64,000 nt of DNA from Crocinitomix catalasitica ATCC 23190. GTDB taxonomy: Bacteria > Bacteroidota > Bacteroidia > Flavobacteriales_D > Crocinitomicaceae. The notes beneath the pieces were generated by a model. It was not told the origin of the DNA. It did not search any database and worked only from the letters and a program-made list of their open reading frames with translations. Positions 44,942 to 53,499 of this stretch are shown one piece after another (positions within the stretch are counted from its first letter, which is position 1; the number at the start of each line of letters is the position of its first letter). The position numbers were made by a program, and so were the translations under genes. The stretch covers positions 248,001 through 312,000 of the forward strand of contig NZ_JHXV01000005.1 in the NCBI RefSeq assembly GCF_000621625.1. Reading direction: 5' to 3'.

Positions 44942-45832
44942 ATGTACTATTTTAAATATATCACTGCTGCTATCTTCATGATAACGATTTCTTGTGAGAA
45001 AGAAATTCCTTTTAAGGAGGAAGAGTCAGCATCTAGACTGGTTGTACAAGCAGAGTTAACACAAGCTGACACAAATTATTGTCTAGTATCACAGAGTGTT
45101 AGCATATTATCGAATGATTTCTCAGCTAAGACACTTTCCAACGCTAAAGTTGAAATATTTGAAAACGACGTAAAATTGGGAGAGTTTGTAGAATATAATC
45201 CATTGACTCGTCCAGGTGTTTATTATTATTCGAATTTGGTATTGACTCCACTTACTAATTATAAGCTTGTTGTATCTCATCCCGATTTCGAATCAGCTGA
45301 GAGTTCATTTACAATGCCATCTAAAGCAAATGATATCGAATATTCATATGAGATTAGCGAGCGTGGAACAGACCTGCATGTGGCATTTACTGATCAAGCC
45401 AATGAAATCAATAATTATGGAATTTCGGTTTATTACACTGGAACATCAACCTATTATGATTATGAATTAGAAGATTCAATTGAAGTAACATACGACGATT
45501 ATTTTATTTGTACGCAAGAAACATTTTTCGATAATACCGCTAATATTAACGGCAAATTTTGTGGTCTGGAACTACTATTTGATGATAAAAATAAAGATGG
45601 AAGCCGAATCTCTTTCACACTTGAGAAAGGAGTTGGTAGTGGTGATACCTTAAATATTCAACTCAACTCTTATAGTGAAGGCATAATCAAACACCGTTTA
45701 TCGTTGGATAAATATTGGCAAACTGAAGGGAATTTTTTCGCTGAACCAGTTCAAGTTTATTCAAATTTCACCAACGGTTTTGGAATCTTTGGTGGTTATT
45801 GGAGTTATGAAAAGGAATTGGTACTCGAATAA
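44942..45832 (+). CDS. DUF4249 lipoprotein, partner of TonB receptor 2
   Basis: 296 residues from ATG 44942, 4 bases after the receptor stop; an in-frame ATG at 44921 overlaps the receptor and would precede the signal, so it is less likely. Signal MYYFKYITAAIFMITISC, lipobox Cys followed by EKEIPF. Shared family segments SRLVVQAELTQADTNYCLVS and LLFDDKNKDGSRI match its paralogue at 39187. Likely lid or partner of receptor 2. Convergent with the DUF4268 gene, 2 bases apart. Confidence 0.85.
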   Translation: MYYFKYITAAIFMITISCEKEIPFKEEESASRLVVQAELTQADTNYCLVSQSVSILSNDFSAKTLSNAKVEIFENDVKLGEFVEYNPLTRPGVYYYSNLVLTPLTNYKLVVSHPDFESAESSFTMPSKANDIEYSYEISERGTDLHVAFTDQANEINNYGISVYYTGTSTYYDYELEDSIEVTYDDYFICTQETFFDNTANINGKFCGLELLFDDKNKDGSRISFTLEKGVGSGDTLNIQLNSYSEGIIKHRLSLDKYWQTEGNFFAEPVQVYSNFTNGFGIFGGYWSYEKELVLE

Positions 45833-45834
45833 GC

Positions 45835-46296
45835 TTATTTAAGCGCTTTAAAAACTTCGTTGAATTCTGCCCAAAAGCTTTCTAATACCTGAAAGTTTTC
45901 AATTAAAAAGGCGTAAATAGCTGGCCATTCATCATGATTCCTTGTATTTAGATCAGGATTAGCTACAGAAATACGAGAAATTGTTCGTGTATTCGAATGT
46001 TCGAATGTTGGAAGCCACTTAATTTCACCTTTAAAAGACTTGTCTAAACGTTCTTTAAACTCTTCAAATTGTTGGTAATATATTTCACGTATACCAGCAT
46101 CCAAAAATTGAATATCAATACAAATCTTTGGAATATCTCCCTCTATATCAATACGAAAATAGATATTCTTAATTCCAGTATTAAAGTTTGTCCAATTCAC
46201 TTTATTGGCATGAACACCTTTAACCAATGCTAACTCTTCATTTAAATCGCTCCAAAACTTTGCTTTGAATTCCTTTTCTTCGTCTTTTGAAAACAT
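45835..46296 (-). CDS. DUF4268 family protein
   Basis: 153 residues, no signal peptide or membrane segment. It begins MFSKDEEKEFKAKFWSDL and carries the family pattern NWTNFNTGIKNIYFRIDIEG ... RIVSVA-type ISRISVANPDLNTRNHDEWP. A TAGATTTG box precedes the ATG by about 17 bases. DUF4268 proteins have a restriction-endonuclease-like reputation in some contexts, but no function is known here. Confidence 0.75.
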   Translation of the reverse strand: MFSKDEEKEFKAKFWSDLNEELALVKGVHANKVNWTNFNTGIKNIYFRIDIEGDIPKICIDIQFLDAGIREIYYQQFEEFKERLDKSFKGEIKWLPTFEHSNTRTISRISVANPDLNTRNHDEWPAIYAFLIENFQVLESFWAEFNEVFKALK

Positions 46297-46421
46297 ACTT
46301 TCGAATTTAAGTGCAAATCTATCATTAACTAGTGATTAGTAGCAAAAAACTTATTGTATTTATATCACTGTTAATATAATCACAATACGTTTCACCACTT
46401 AAACTACTAGTTTCGTATAAA

Positions 46422-46892
46422 TTAAGCCAAATAAGCCTTCAACATCCACATCGTTTTCTCGTGCTCTGTTATATAATCACTCATCAAAGAAACTGTTCCT
46501 TCATCAGAATTCTCACCGGCTTCTGCAAGAATATCGCGTTGGGCTTCAATCAACGTTTTAAAATCAGCCAGTAAAACACCAACCATTTCTTTTCCTTCAG
46601 TTAAATTTTTTGTCTCCTTAACCTTCGATATTTTTTGATAATCAGTAAAACTATGCAAAGGCGTTCCGTCTAATGCCAAAATTCTTTCAGCAATTTCGTC
46701 AACCTTTAAATTTATATCTGTATAGATCTCTTCGAACTTAACATGTAGTTCAAAAAACGAATTCCCTTTAACATTCCAATGAAACCCTCTAATATTCATG
46801 TAAAACTGTTGATAATCTGCTAATAAATGGTTCAATTTATTGATTACGACACCTGTTTTTTCACTGTCTAATCCTATATAATTAACTTTCAT
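46422..46892 (-). CDS. dps: Dps family DNA-protection ferritin
   Basis: 156 residues from ATG 46892; 16 further in-frame residues upstream would come before the promoter box and are rejected. Ferroxidase features of Dps are visible: FYMNIRGFHWNVKG (His) and ELHVKFEEIYTDINLKVDEI (Glu, Asp). Dps dodecamers bind DNA and store iron with hydrogen peroxide as oxidant. It is divergent from an OxyR-type regulator, the known controller of dps in many bacteria, with a palindromic site between them. Confidence 0.93.
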   Translation of the reverse strand: MKVNYIGLDSEKTGVVINKLNHLLADYQQFYMNIRGFHWNVKGNSFFELHVKFEEIYTDINLKVDEIAERILALDGTPLHSFTDYQKISKVKETKNLTEGKEMVGVLLADFKTLIEAQRDILAEAGENSDEGTVSLMSDYITEHEKTMWMLKAYLA

Positions 46893-46913
46893 ATTATCTA
46901 TTTTTTGTTTACA

Positions 46914-46985
46914 CAAATTTACTAAAAATTTAAGCATCAATCAAATTGATATTATTTATAGCAACATTAATTTTATCTATATTTG
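46914..46985. promoter_or_regulatory. divergent dps/oxyR promoter region with candidate OxyR operator
   Basis: Minus strand: -7 box TAAATTTG (46921-46914) with a TTG near 46940 as -33. Plus strand: -7 box TATATTTG (46978-46985), 5 bases before the oxyR ATG. Between them lies ATCAAATTGAT (46940-46950), a perfect 11-base palindrome with a further ATCAA half at 46936, overlapping the dps -33. It is the best candidate for the OxyR site; the assignment is inferred. Confidence 0.5.
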
Positions 46986-46990
46986 ACCCT

Positions 46991-47929
46991 ATGATTAGTT
47001 TAATACAATTAGAGTATATTGTTGCGCTGGATTCATACAAACAGTTCTCACTTGCTGCTGAAAAATGTTTTGTTACACAGCCAACGTTGAGCATGCAAAT
47101 TAAGAAACTGGAAGAAGATCTGGGGATCATTCTTTTTGATAGATCTAAACAGCCTATTAAAGCAACGGACATTGGCGAACTCATCATCAATCAAGCAAAA
47201 GTAATCCTGAAAGAAACCAAACAGATTGATGAAATCATTCAAATCAATAAAAAAACTTTAGTAGGTGAATTAAGAATTGGGATTATTCCATCATTGGCGC
47301 CTTATTTATTACCGGAATTTATAGGTAGTTTTTCTAAGCAATATGACGGGTTAGAAATCACCATCAAAGAGATGTTATCAGAGGATATTGCTACAGCATT
47401 AGAAAGTGACATCATCGATGTAGGAATTTTAGTGACACCTTATAACAAACCTGGTTTTAATCATTCGCCCCTATTCTACGAAAAAATTCTTTTGTATTGT
47501 AACGCTGATCATAACTTTGCCAATCTTCAAGCGATTGATATTGAGCGAATGAAAAAGGAGAAAATTTGGTTATTGAGCAATGGAAATTGTTTTAGAAATC
47601 AGGTAGTGAACCTATGTGAATTAAAAGAGGATTTTGACAAGACTTCGTTTCATTATGAAAGTGCATCTATAGAAACATTGATAAAATTGGTCGACAAAGA
47701 AGGAGGTTTAACATTGATTCCAGAGCTTGCTACAAGGGATTTAAGTAAAAAAAGATCCGCTTTTGTAAAACCATTTAAACATATCAAACCTGTTCGAGAA
47801 GTGAGCCTTATTACCAATCGAAAATTTATCAAAAAACGAATTCTAGACGTTTTAGAACAGTCAATAAAAACAAGTATTCCGCAAGATCTTTTAAATCGTG
47901 AACGCGGTGATATTGTGGAATGGGATTAA
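46991..47929 (+). CDS. oxyR: OxyR-type LysR family peroxide regulator
   Basis: 312 residues from ATG 46991. The N-terminal winged helix is LEYIVALDSYKQFSLAAEKC with VTQPTLSMQIKKLEEDLG. In the regulatory domain, Cys200 and Cys209 occur in GNCFRNQVVNLC, with the same nine-residue spacing as Cys199 and Cys208 of E. coli OxyR, which form the activating disulfide with peroxide. The gene is divergent from dps, fitting regulation of that gene and itself. The transcript may be leaderless (see promoter entry). Confidence 0.93.
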   Translation: MISLIQLEYIVALDSYKQFSLAAEKCFVTQPTLSMQIKKLEEDLGIILFDRSKQPIKATDIGELIINQAKVILKETKQIDEIIQINKKTLVGELRIGIIPSLAPYLLPEFIGSFSKQYDGLEITIKEMLSEDIATALESDIIDVGILVTPYNKPGFNHSPLFYEKILLYCNADHNFANLQAIDIERMKKEKIWLLSNGNCFRNQVVNLCELKEDFDKTSFHYESASIETLIKLVDKEGGLTLIPELATRDLSKKRSAFVKPFKHIKPVREVSLITNRKFIKKRILDVLEQSIKTSIPQDLLNRERGDIVEWD

Positions 47930-47932
47930 ACT

Positions 47933-48166
47933 TTAATAATTGTTCGCTTTTAATAATCCGTCAATAAATTCCGAATCAGCATCTTCCCACCTATCTTCCA
48001 TTTTATTAATCATGTCTTGAATTAATAAAATCTCAGGGTATTGCTGAGCATTTATATGATGAATTAGAAATTTAGAACCCAATTGGTTAATTTCTAGGAA
48101 TTCATTTTGATTTAAAATTTTAAACCAAACATTCCGACCAACATATTTTCGATAAATAGGAAACAA
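47933..48166 (-). CDS. small hypothetical protein
   Basis: 77 residues starting at TTG 48166 (no ATG in frame nearby). No family recognised, no signal peptide; the composition is that of a soluble globular protein with a conserved-looking acidic end (MEDRWEDADSEFIDGLLKAN). It is convergent with oxyR and divergent from the TPR gene. Its reality is supported by ordinary codon use and good fit between neighbours, not by homology. Confidence 0.5.
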   Translation of the reverse strand: MFPIYRKYVGRNVWFKILNQNEFLEINQLGSKFLIHHINAQQYPEILLIQDMINKMEDRWEDADSEFIDGLLKANNY

Positions 48167-48179
48167 AAGCTAAAAGAAT

Positions 48180-48187
48180 TAAATTTG
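48180..48187 (+). promoter_or_regulatory. -7 promoter box 4 bases before TPR gene start
   Basis: TAAATTTG ends 4 bases before ATG 48192. In Bacteroidota the transcript starts about 5-7 bases after this box, so this mRNA should be leaderless or nearly so. Confidence 0.5.
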
Positions 48188-48191
48188 TACT

Positions 48192-48773
48192 ATGTCAACA
48201 AAAGCATTATTTGATGAAGGCATGATCAAAGTTAAAGAAAATGATCATATTAATGCCATAAAAATATTTACAGAAGTTATAACACTTGAAAATGGGCATG
48301 CGGATGCACTTTCGCAACGAGCTGTCGCGTACTTGAATATAGAACGTTACGATTTGAGCTTGATTGATATGAATAAAGCAGCAGAAATTGATCCACTTTA
48401 TAGTTATAGATACGCCAGTAGAGCTTATTTAAAGACTAGAATTGGTGATTTAGAAGGCGCTGTTGCTGATTATGAAAAAGCTGCTGAACTAGATCCTTCT
48501 GACGGCATTAATTATAATAACCTCGCATTAGCTCAAGAACAATTAGGCTACGCGAATAAGGCTAAATCGAATTTTAAAAAATCAGATGATTTAACGGGTG
48601 TAACAGCGACTAGAATTGCGCGACAATCAAAAGAGCGTGATCAAGAAGAAGTCACTAATGAAGTGAAGCCTACTCAAAAATCTGTTGTGAAGGAAACGCT
48701 AACAACAAAATCAGGGTTTAAAGATTTTATTCGTTTCATTAAAAACGGATTTAAAATTAAATCGAATGACTAA
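48192..48773 (+). CDS. tetratricopeptide repeat protein
   Basis: 193 residues with three TPR units visible (ALFDEGMIKVKENDHINAIK; HADALSQRAVAYLNIERYDL; DGINYNNLALAQEQLGYANK) plus a charged tail. TPRs mediate protein contacts. The last 8 bases overlap the start of the endonuclease III gene, so translation is coupled. Role unknown. Confidence 0.8.
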   Translation: MSTKALFDEGMIKVKENDHINAIKIFTEVITLENGHADALSQRAVAYLNIERYDLSLIDMNKAAEIDPLYSYRYASRAYLKTRIGDLEGAVADYEKAAELDPSDGINYNNLALAQEQLGYANKAKSNFKKSDDLTGVTATRIARQSKERDQEEVTNEVKPTQKSVVKETLTTKSGFKDFIRFIKNGFKIKSND

Positions 48774-49428
48774 AATTGAGAAAGCAGCGTATATAATTGA
48801 AGCTTTGGAAGAACTTTATCCTACAGTTGAAGTTCCATTAGATCATAAAGATCCTTATACATTATTGATAGCTGTTTTACTGTCTGCGCAATGCACAGAC
48901 AAACGTGTAAACACCATCACTCCTATCCTATTCAAACGTGCTGACAATCCTTTTGACATGATAAAATTGGATGTCGCCGAAATTAAAGAAATTATTAGAC
49001 CTTGTGGTTTATCACCAATGAAATCGAAAGGAATATATGGCCTTTCACAGATGTTAGTTGAACAATACAATGGCGTTGTTCCTGCAGATTTTGAAGCATT
49101 AGAATCATTTCCTGCAGTCGGTCATAAAACAGCATCTGTAGTAATGGCACAAGCATTTAATATTCCAGCCTTTCCTGTAGATACTCATATTCACCGATTG
49201 TTAACACGCTGGGGTATTACAAATGGCAAATCTGTCGTTCAAACTGAGAATGATGCAAAAAAAATATTCCCCCGTGAAAAGTGGAACAAACTTCACGTAC
49301 AAATCATCTATTACGGACGCGAATACTCACCATCCCGCAGTCCTTTATTAGAAAAGGATTTTATCACGCGGAAAATTGGAACTAAAAAAGTAAAATCAAC
49401 TTTTAAAGACTGGCATTCTTTTGAATGA
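48766..49428 (+). CDS. nth: endonuclease III-like DNA glycosylase lacking the Fe-S cysteines
   Basis: 220 residues. The helix-hairpin-helix is FPAVGHKTASVV, with the catalytic Lys in GHK and the catalytic Asp in FPVDTHIHRL, as in Nth. The enzyme removes oxidised pyrimidines and nicks the strand. After HVQIIYYGREYSP the usual CxxxxxxCxxCxxxxxC cluster is absent: there is no cysteine in the last 44 residues. Similar cluster-less members exist in Bacteroidota. Overlaps the TPR gene by 8 bases. Confidence 0.88.
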   Translation: MTKIEKAAYIIEALEELYPTVEVPLDHKDPYTLLIAVLLSAQCTDKRVNTITPILFKRADNPFDMIKLDVAEIKEIIRPCGLSPMKSKGIYGLSQMLVEQYNGVVPADFEALESFPAVGHKTASVVMAQAFNIPAFPVDTHIHRLLTRWGITNGKSVVQTENDAKKIFPREKWNKLHVQIIYYGREYSPSRSPLLEKDFITRKIGTKKVKSTFKDWHSFE

Positions 49429-49507
49429 GCGTAATGTTTAAACGTTTTTAAACTAAGCCTGTTAATAAGAATTAAGCTATACACATATTATCAAGGCAAT
49501 CTGTGCT

Positions 49508-49515
49508 TAAATTTG
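49508..49515 (+). promoter_or_regulatory. -7 promoter box before FtsB-like gene
   Basis: TAAATTTG lies 4 bases before the GTG start at 49520, another probable leaderless transcript. Confidence 0.45.
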
Positions 49516-49519
49516 AACT

Positions 49520-49804
49520 GTGAAAAAACTGTTGCCATATCTAAAGAACAAATACATTCTGTCTTCGGCATTCGTTTTATTGTACATACTAATTATGCAC
49601 GATACCGATATTGTCACACTTATCAAACGCAAAGAGAAAGTTGAAGCCTTAGAGTTGGAAATCACACGTAAAAAAGCAGGGATAGTAGAATTAAAAAATT
49701 CAATTGCTGAACTTGAAGATTTACGTTCTTTAGAGAAGTATGCGAGAGAGAAACATTTCTTTAAAAAGGAGAATGAAGAACTTTTTATTTTTTCATTCGA
49801 ATAA
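49520..49804 (+). CDS. septum formation initiator (FtsB/DivIC-like)
   Basis: 94 residues from GTG 49520 (no ATG in position). One membrane segment (YILSSAFVLLYILIM) is followed by a coiled coil (EKVEALELEITRKKAGIVEL) and a small C-terminal domain with LRSLEKYAREKHFFKKENEE. This is the FtsB/DivIC design of the divisome subcomplex in the inner membrane. Stands alone with its own promoter box. Confidence 0.85.
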   Translation: MKKLLPYLKNKYILSSAFVLLYILIMHDTDIVTLIKRKEKVEALELEITRKKAGIVELKNSIAELEDLRSLEKYAREKHFFKKENEELFIFSFE

Positions 49805-49853
49805 TTTATCTGCTAAATTCTGTTAAATCGCCTCATCTATTGAAGCATATCCT

Positions 49854-49861
49854 TATTTTTG
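49854..49861 (+). promoter_or_regulatory. -7 promoter box before T9SS protein gene
   Basis: TATTTTTG fits TAnnTTTG, 14 bases before the ATG at 49876. Confidence 0.35.
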
Positions 49862-49875
49862 TAAAAAAAAATTGA

Positions 49876-50664
49876 ATGAAATATATTTTAAACAGTTTAT
49901 TGATCATAGTTGCAGCTACAACTAGCCAAGCACAAGAAGTTATCGTACAAGAAGACTTTACAGATGGATTACCTGCTCAATGGACAGTTTATGATGGTGA
50001 TTCAAATATTCCGGCACCCGAGGTTGAAGAATTTACTTCGGCATGGATTCCTTATAATATGGATGGCGAAGCAGCAATGGCTAGCACATCTTTTTACACT
50101 CCAAGTGGATTCTCAGCTGATTACTTAATTTCAAATAGAATTGGTATCGGGTCATATAGTAGATTACTTTGGTCTGCGAAATCGGTTGACGCTTCCTATC
50201 CAGAAACCTACTTTGTTTTATTATCGACAACGGATAGTTTGCCAGCGAGTTTTACAGATACTATTGCTACTGTTGCAGAAGAGAATGCGCTTTGGAATAC
50301 GAGAAGTGTCCAACTTGATTTAGAAGGATACAGTAATCAGGATATTTATATCGCATTCAAGAATGTTACTAATGACGGGTTCATTCTCTTAATTGATGAT
50401 TTTGCAATATTAGGTTCTGAATTTGCATCGATTACTACACCAGCTCCCGCTTCAATTTCATTATTCCCAAATCCAGTTCAAAACATATTAAATATCAGTA
50501 GTGATCAACCTGTAGAGAACGTGAAAATTTACAATTCAACTGGACAATTGGTACGCTCAACAAATGAGCATCAAGTTCAGACGGAATCCTTAGAAAAAGG
50601 CATCTATATTACTGAGATATCTACTTCTACAGGTGTCTTTAGACAACAGTTCGTTAAGAATTAA
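49876..50664 (+). CDS. secreted protein with cleaved-adhesin/choice-of-anchor-J-like domain and T9SS sorting domain
   Basis: 262 residues: signal peptide (MKYILNSLLIIVAATTSQAQ), then a jelly-roll domain starting VIVQEDFTDGLPAQWTVYDG, with DGFILLIDDFAI near residue 165, as in cleaved-adhesin or choice-of-anchor J domains. It ends with a type A T9SS sorting domain (SLFPNPVQNILNI and GIYITEIST). It is probably exported to the cell surface or medium. Binding target unknown. Confidence 0.85.
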   Translation: MKYILNSLLIIVAATTSQAQEVIVQEDFTDGLPAQWTVYDGDSNIPAPEVEEFTSAWIPYNMDGEAAMASTSFYTPSGFSADYLISNRIGIGSYSRLLWSAKSVDASYPETYFVLLSTTDSLPASFTDTIATVAEENALWNTRSVQLDLEGYSNQDIYIAFKNVTNDGFILLIDDFAILGSEFASITTPAPASISLFPNPVQNILNISSDQPVENVKIYNSTGQLVRSTNEHQVQTESLEKGIYITEISTSTGVFRQQFVKN

Positions 50665-50747
50665 ATACTTCCATTTTTAAGGAATTAATTATTCATTTTA
50701 TTTTGAATATTTAATGATATTTTCATTGATTTTAGGCCTTTAAAACG

Positions 50748-50755
50748 TACTTTTG
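50748..50755 (+). promoter_or_regulatory. promoter of S46 peptidase gene
   Basis: A TTG at 50726-50728 and the -7 box TACTTTTG (50748-50755), 22 bases apart and 21 bases before the ATG at 50777. Confidence 0.45.
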
Positions 50756-50776
50756 GGGGTTAAAATTATAACATAC

Positions 50777-52921
50777 ATGAAATATTTAATCTTAATTCTA
50801 TTATTTACATCCTCGCAATTTTTACGTGCGGATGAAGGCATGTACTTGCCGTTCCAATTGAAAACCTATGCCAAAAGTATGAAAGCAGCTGGTCTGCAAC
50901 TTTCATACAAGGATATCTACAATACAAAAAAACCAAGTGTTAAAGATGCGATTGTTTCATTAGGAGGTTTTTGTACTGGTGAAATCATTTCTCCTAAAGG
51001 TTTAATGTTAACCAATCACCATTGTGGTTACGATGCCATCAGAGAAAACTCTACACCTGAGAATGATTATTTAACTGACGGATTTTGGGCTGAAAATTAT
51101 GCAGCAGAAAAACCAATCCCAGGATTAACAATTTCTATTGTCGTTAATACTATTGATGTGACAAAATCAATCGCTGAAGTTTTGACAGACGATATGGATG
51201 AAGCAACAAGAAATGCTATGATTCGTGAAATGTCAGATAAACTTTCTAACGAAGCTATTTTAGGTACACATTACTCGGCAGAAGTAAAACCTTTTTATGG
51301 TGGAAATGAATTCTATTTATTTGTTTATGAAATCTTCGAAGATGTTCGTTTAGCTGGAGCTCCACCATCATCAATTGGTAAATATGGTGGGGATACTGAC
51401 AACTGGATGTGGGAACGTCACACAGGTGATTTTTCATTATTCAGAATTTATGCTGGTGCGGATAATAAACCAGCACCTTATTCTGTAGACAATAAACCTT
51501 ATGCTCCAAAGCATTATTTACCAATTAGCATTAAAGGAATTGCTGAAGAAGATTTTGCGATGGTTATGGGGTTTCCTGGGAGTACTGATAGATTCTTAAC
51601 ATCTTATGGCGTAAAAATGGCGATCGAGAAAGATCAACCAAGTCGTGTTAAAATTCGTGGTAAAAAGCTTGATATTATGAAAGCTGACATGAACAAAGAT
51701 GCCGCTACAAGAATCAAATACGCTTCAACTTACGCACAAGTAAGTAATTACTGGAAGTATTTTATTGGTCAAACTGAGCAATTAAAAAACAACAAAGTTT
51801 TTGAGAAAAAACAAACGATAGAAAAAGATTTTTCTAATTGGGTAAATGCAAAATCTAAAAGACAAGAAAAATATGGAAACGTTATATCAGACATCGATCA
51901 GGCTTATGATAAATTGAAAGTTGTAAATGATTTACAGGTTTATTTCTTCGAATCGGTATATTCTATAGGACTAAATAAATTCTTAATTCAACACACAGGA
52001 CTATACAACCAATTAAAAGCTGAAAAACTAGATGAAGCAGCCATTTCTAAATCTGCAGAAGGTTTAGAGAAACAAAAAGAAGAATTCTTCAAAACGTTTA
52101 ACGCTGAGACAGAAGAATCTCTTATAGCTGCAATGCTTGAAATGTATTATAACAATGTACCCAAAGATCAGCACGGTGAAAAAATAGAAGCCTTACATAA
52201 AGAGTATAATGGTGATTGGAAAAAGTTTGCGAATGATGCTGTAAAGAATTCTGTATTCACGAGTGAAAAACGTTATTCTGCATTCATTGCAAATCCAACT
52301 AAAACTATTTTAGAGAATGAAATATTATTCATGCTAAACCAAGATTTATTGGATCAATTTAGAAAATATAATTATGGTCCTGAAACACAAATGGCACAAG
52401 CTCAATTGAATAAGGCAAATCGTTTATTTATTGATGGTTTACGTCAAATGAATAAGAAAACGAAGTATTACCCAGATGCAAACTTCAGCCTTAGATTGTC
52501 ATTTGGAAATATCTTACCATATACTTCAATTGAAGGTAAAACTTACCCTTACTACACGACTATTGACGGCTTAATGGCTAAAGAAGATCCTACGAATGAT
52601 GAGTTTATCGTTCCTGCAAAATTAAAAGAATTGTATGAAGCAAAAGATTATGGTCGATATGCAAAAGACGGTAATTTATGGGTAAACTTTATCTCCAACA
52701 ATGATATTACTGGTGGTAACTCTGGCAGTCCAGTAATGAATGCAAACGGTGAATTAATCGGATGTGCATTTGATGGCAACTGGGAAGCTATGAGTGGTGA
52801 TATTGCTTTTGAGAAAAACTTTCAAAGAACAATTAGTGTTGATATCAGATACGTATTATTCATTATTGATAAATGCGCAGGTGCTAATAACTTAATTGAT
52901 GAGATGACGATTATTGAGTAA
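50777..52921 (+). CDS. S46 family dipeptidyl peptidase, DPP7-like
   Basis: 714 residues from ATG 50777 (the earlier in-frame start adds eight residues before the signal and is rejected). Signal peptide MKYLILILLFTSSQFLRA. Catalytic residues of the S46 chymotrypsin-like fold: TNHHCGY (His81/82), EITDDMDE-region Asp, and Ser649 in GGNSGSPV. In DPP7 a Gly lies 18 residues after this Ser and in DPP11 an Arg; here it is Gly667 (FDGNWEAMSGDIAF), which predicts cleavage after hydrophobic rather than acidic residues. Periplasmic, releases dipeptides from peptides. Confidence 0.93.
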   Translation: MKYLILILLFTSSQFLRADEGMYLPFQLKTYAKSMKAAGLQLSYKDIYNTKKPSVKDAIVSLGGFCTGEIISPKGLMLTNHHCGYDAIRENSTPENDYLTDGFWAENYAAEKPIPGLTISIVVNTIDVTKSIAEVLTDDMDEATRNAMIREMSDKLSNEAILGTHYSAEVKPFYGGNEFYLFVYEIFEDVRLAGAPPSSIGKYGGDTDNWMWERHTGDFSLFRIYAGADNKPAPYSVDNKPYAPKHYLPISIKGIAEEDFAMVMGFPGSTDRFLTSYGVKMAIEKDQPSRVKIRGKKLDIMKADMNKDAATRIKYASTYAQVSNYWKYFIGQTEQLKNNKVFEKKQTIEKDFSNWVNAKSKRQEKYGNVISDIDQAYDKLKVVNDLQVYFFESVYSIGLNKFLIQHTGLYNQLKAEKLDEAAISKSAEGLEKQKEEFFKTFNAETEESLIAAMLEMYYNNVPKDQHGEKIEALHKEYNGDWKKFANDAVKNSVFTSEKRYSAFIANPTKTILENEILFMLNQDLLDQFRKYNYGPETQMAQAQLNKANRLFIDGLRQMNKKTKYYPDANFSLRLSFGNILPYTSIEGKTYPYYTTIDGLMAKEDPTNDEFIVPAKLKELYEAKDYGRYAKDGNLWVNFISNNDITGGNSGSPVMNANGELIGCAFDGNWEAMSGDIAFEKNFQRTISVDIRYVLFIIDKCAGANNLIDEMTIIE

Positions 52922-52956
52922 TTAACTCAATTTTTAAACAATCGCTTTAAAATATA

Positions 52957-52991
52957 AAACGGTGATCTCAATGAGGTCACCGTTTTTTTTT
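52957..52991 (+). terminator. rho-independent terminator after S46 peptidase
   Basis: AAACGGTGA (52957-52965) and TCACCGTTT (52977-52985) pair perfectly and are followed by a T-run to about 52991. It also serves as the boundary to the DUF6155 gene on the minus strand. Confidence 0.85.
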
Positions 52992-52998
52992 CGCTTAT

Positions 52999-53499
52999 TT
53001 AATATGGAAGCTCATATAGATGTGAATTAGGCCATTCCTGTGCTTCGATATCTTTCACAATTTTATGAATCCTATCTTCATAAAAACTAATGATCCCCAA
53101 TTCGGTAGTATACTTAATGAATTCATTGTATGTATTCAAATAACTTTTATAAAAGGCCAATTGTGTTTGTGGAGAATCAGCGTTAAAAACTAATGCAATT
53201 TCAATAGTATAAAGCATTAAATCAGCAATTTTACTAGGATCTGCATCCAAAATTCTAAATTGTTTTATTTCCTTTTGAGCGACAGACCTTCTTTTCTTAG
53301 CCTTCCTTCTGTTCGGCGGGAAATACTCTTTAGAGATTTTGAACTTTGCAGCTTCAAACAATTTTTCTTCTCTTGGATTAAAAACAAAATCATAGAAAGT
53401 TTTAACTTCTTTAATTCTATTGTACAATTCCAATACTTGCTCTTCTAGCTCTTCCTTAGATAGATCGGTTAAATACTTTTGAAGGGATCTCTTACTCAT
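52999..53499 (-). CDS. DUF6155 family protein
   Basis: 166 residues from ATG 53499 (TTG 53505 would add two residues). Starts MSKRSLQKYLTDLSKEELEE and has FYDFVFNPREEKLFEAAKFK then PNRRKAKKRRSVAQKEIKQF, the pattern of DUF6155 proteins. Helical and highly charged, probably cytosolic. A TATATTTG box lies only 3 bases before the ATG, so the start of translation may be leaderless. Function unknown. Confidence 0.65.
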   Translation of the reverse strand: MSKRSLQKYLTDLSKEELEEQVLELYNRIKEVKTFYDFVFNPREEKLFEAAKFKISKEYFPPNRRKAKKRRSVAQKEIKQFRILDADPSKIADLMLYTIEIALVFNADSPQTQLAFYKSYLNTYNEFIKYTTELGIISFYEDRIHKIVKDIEAQEWPNSHLYELPY

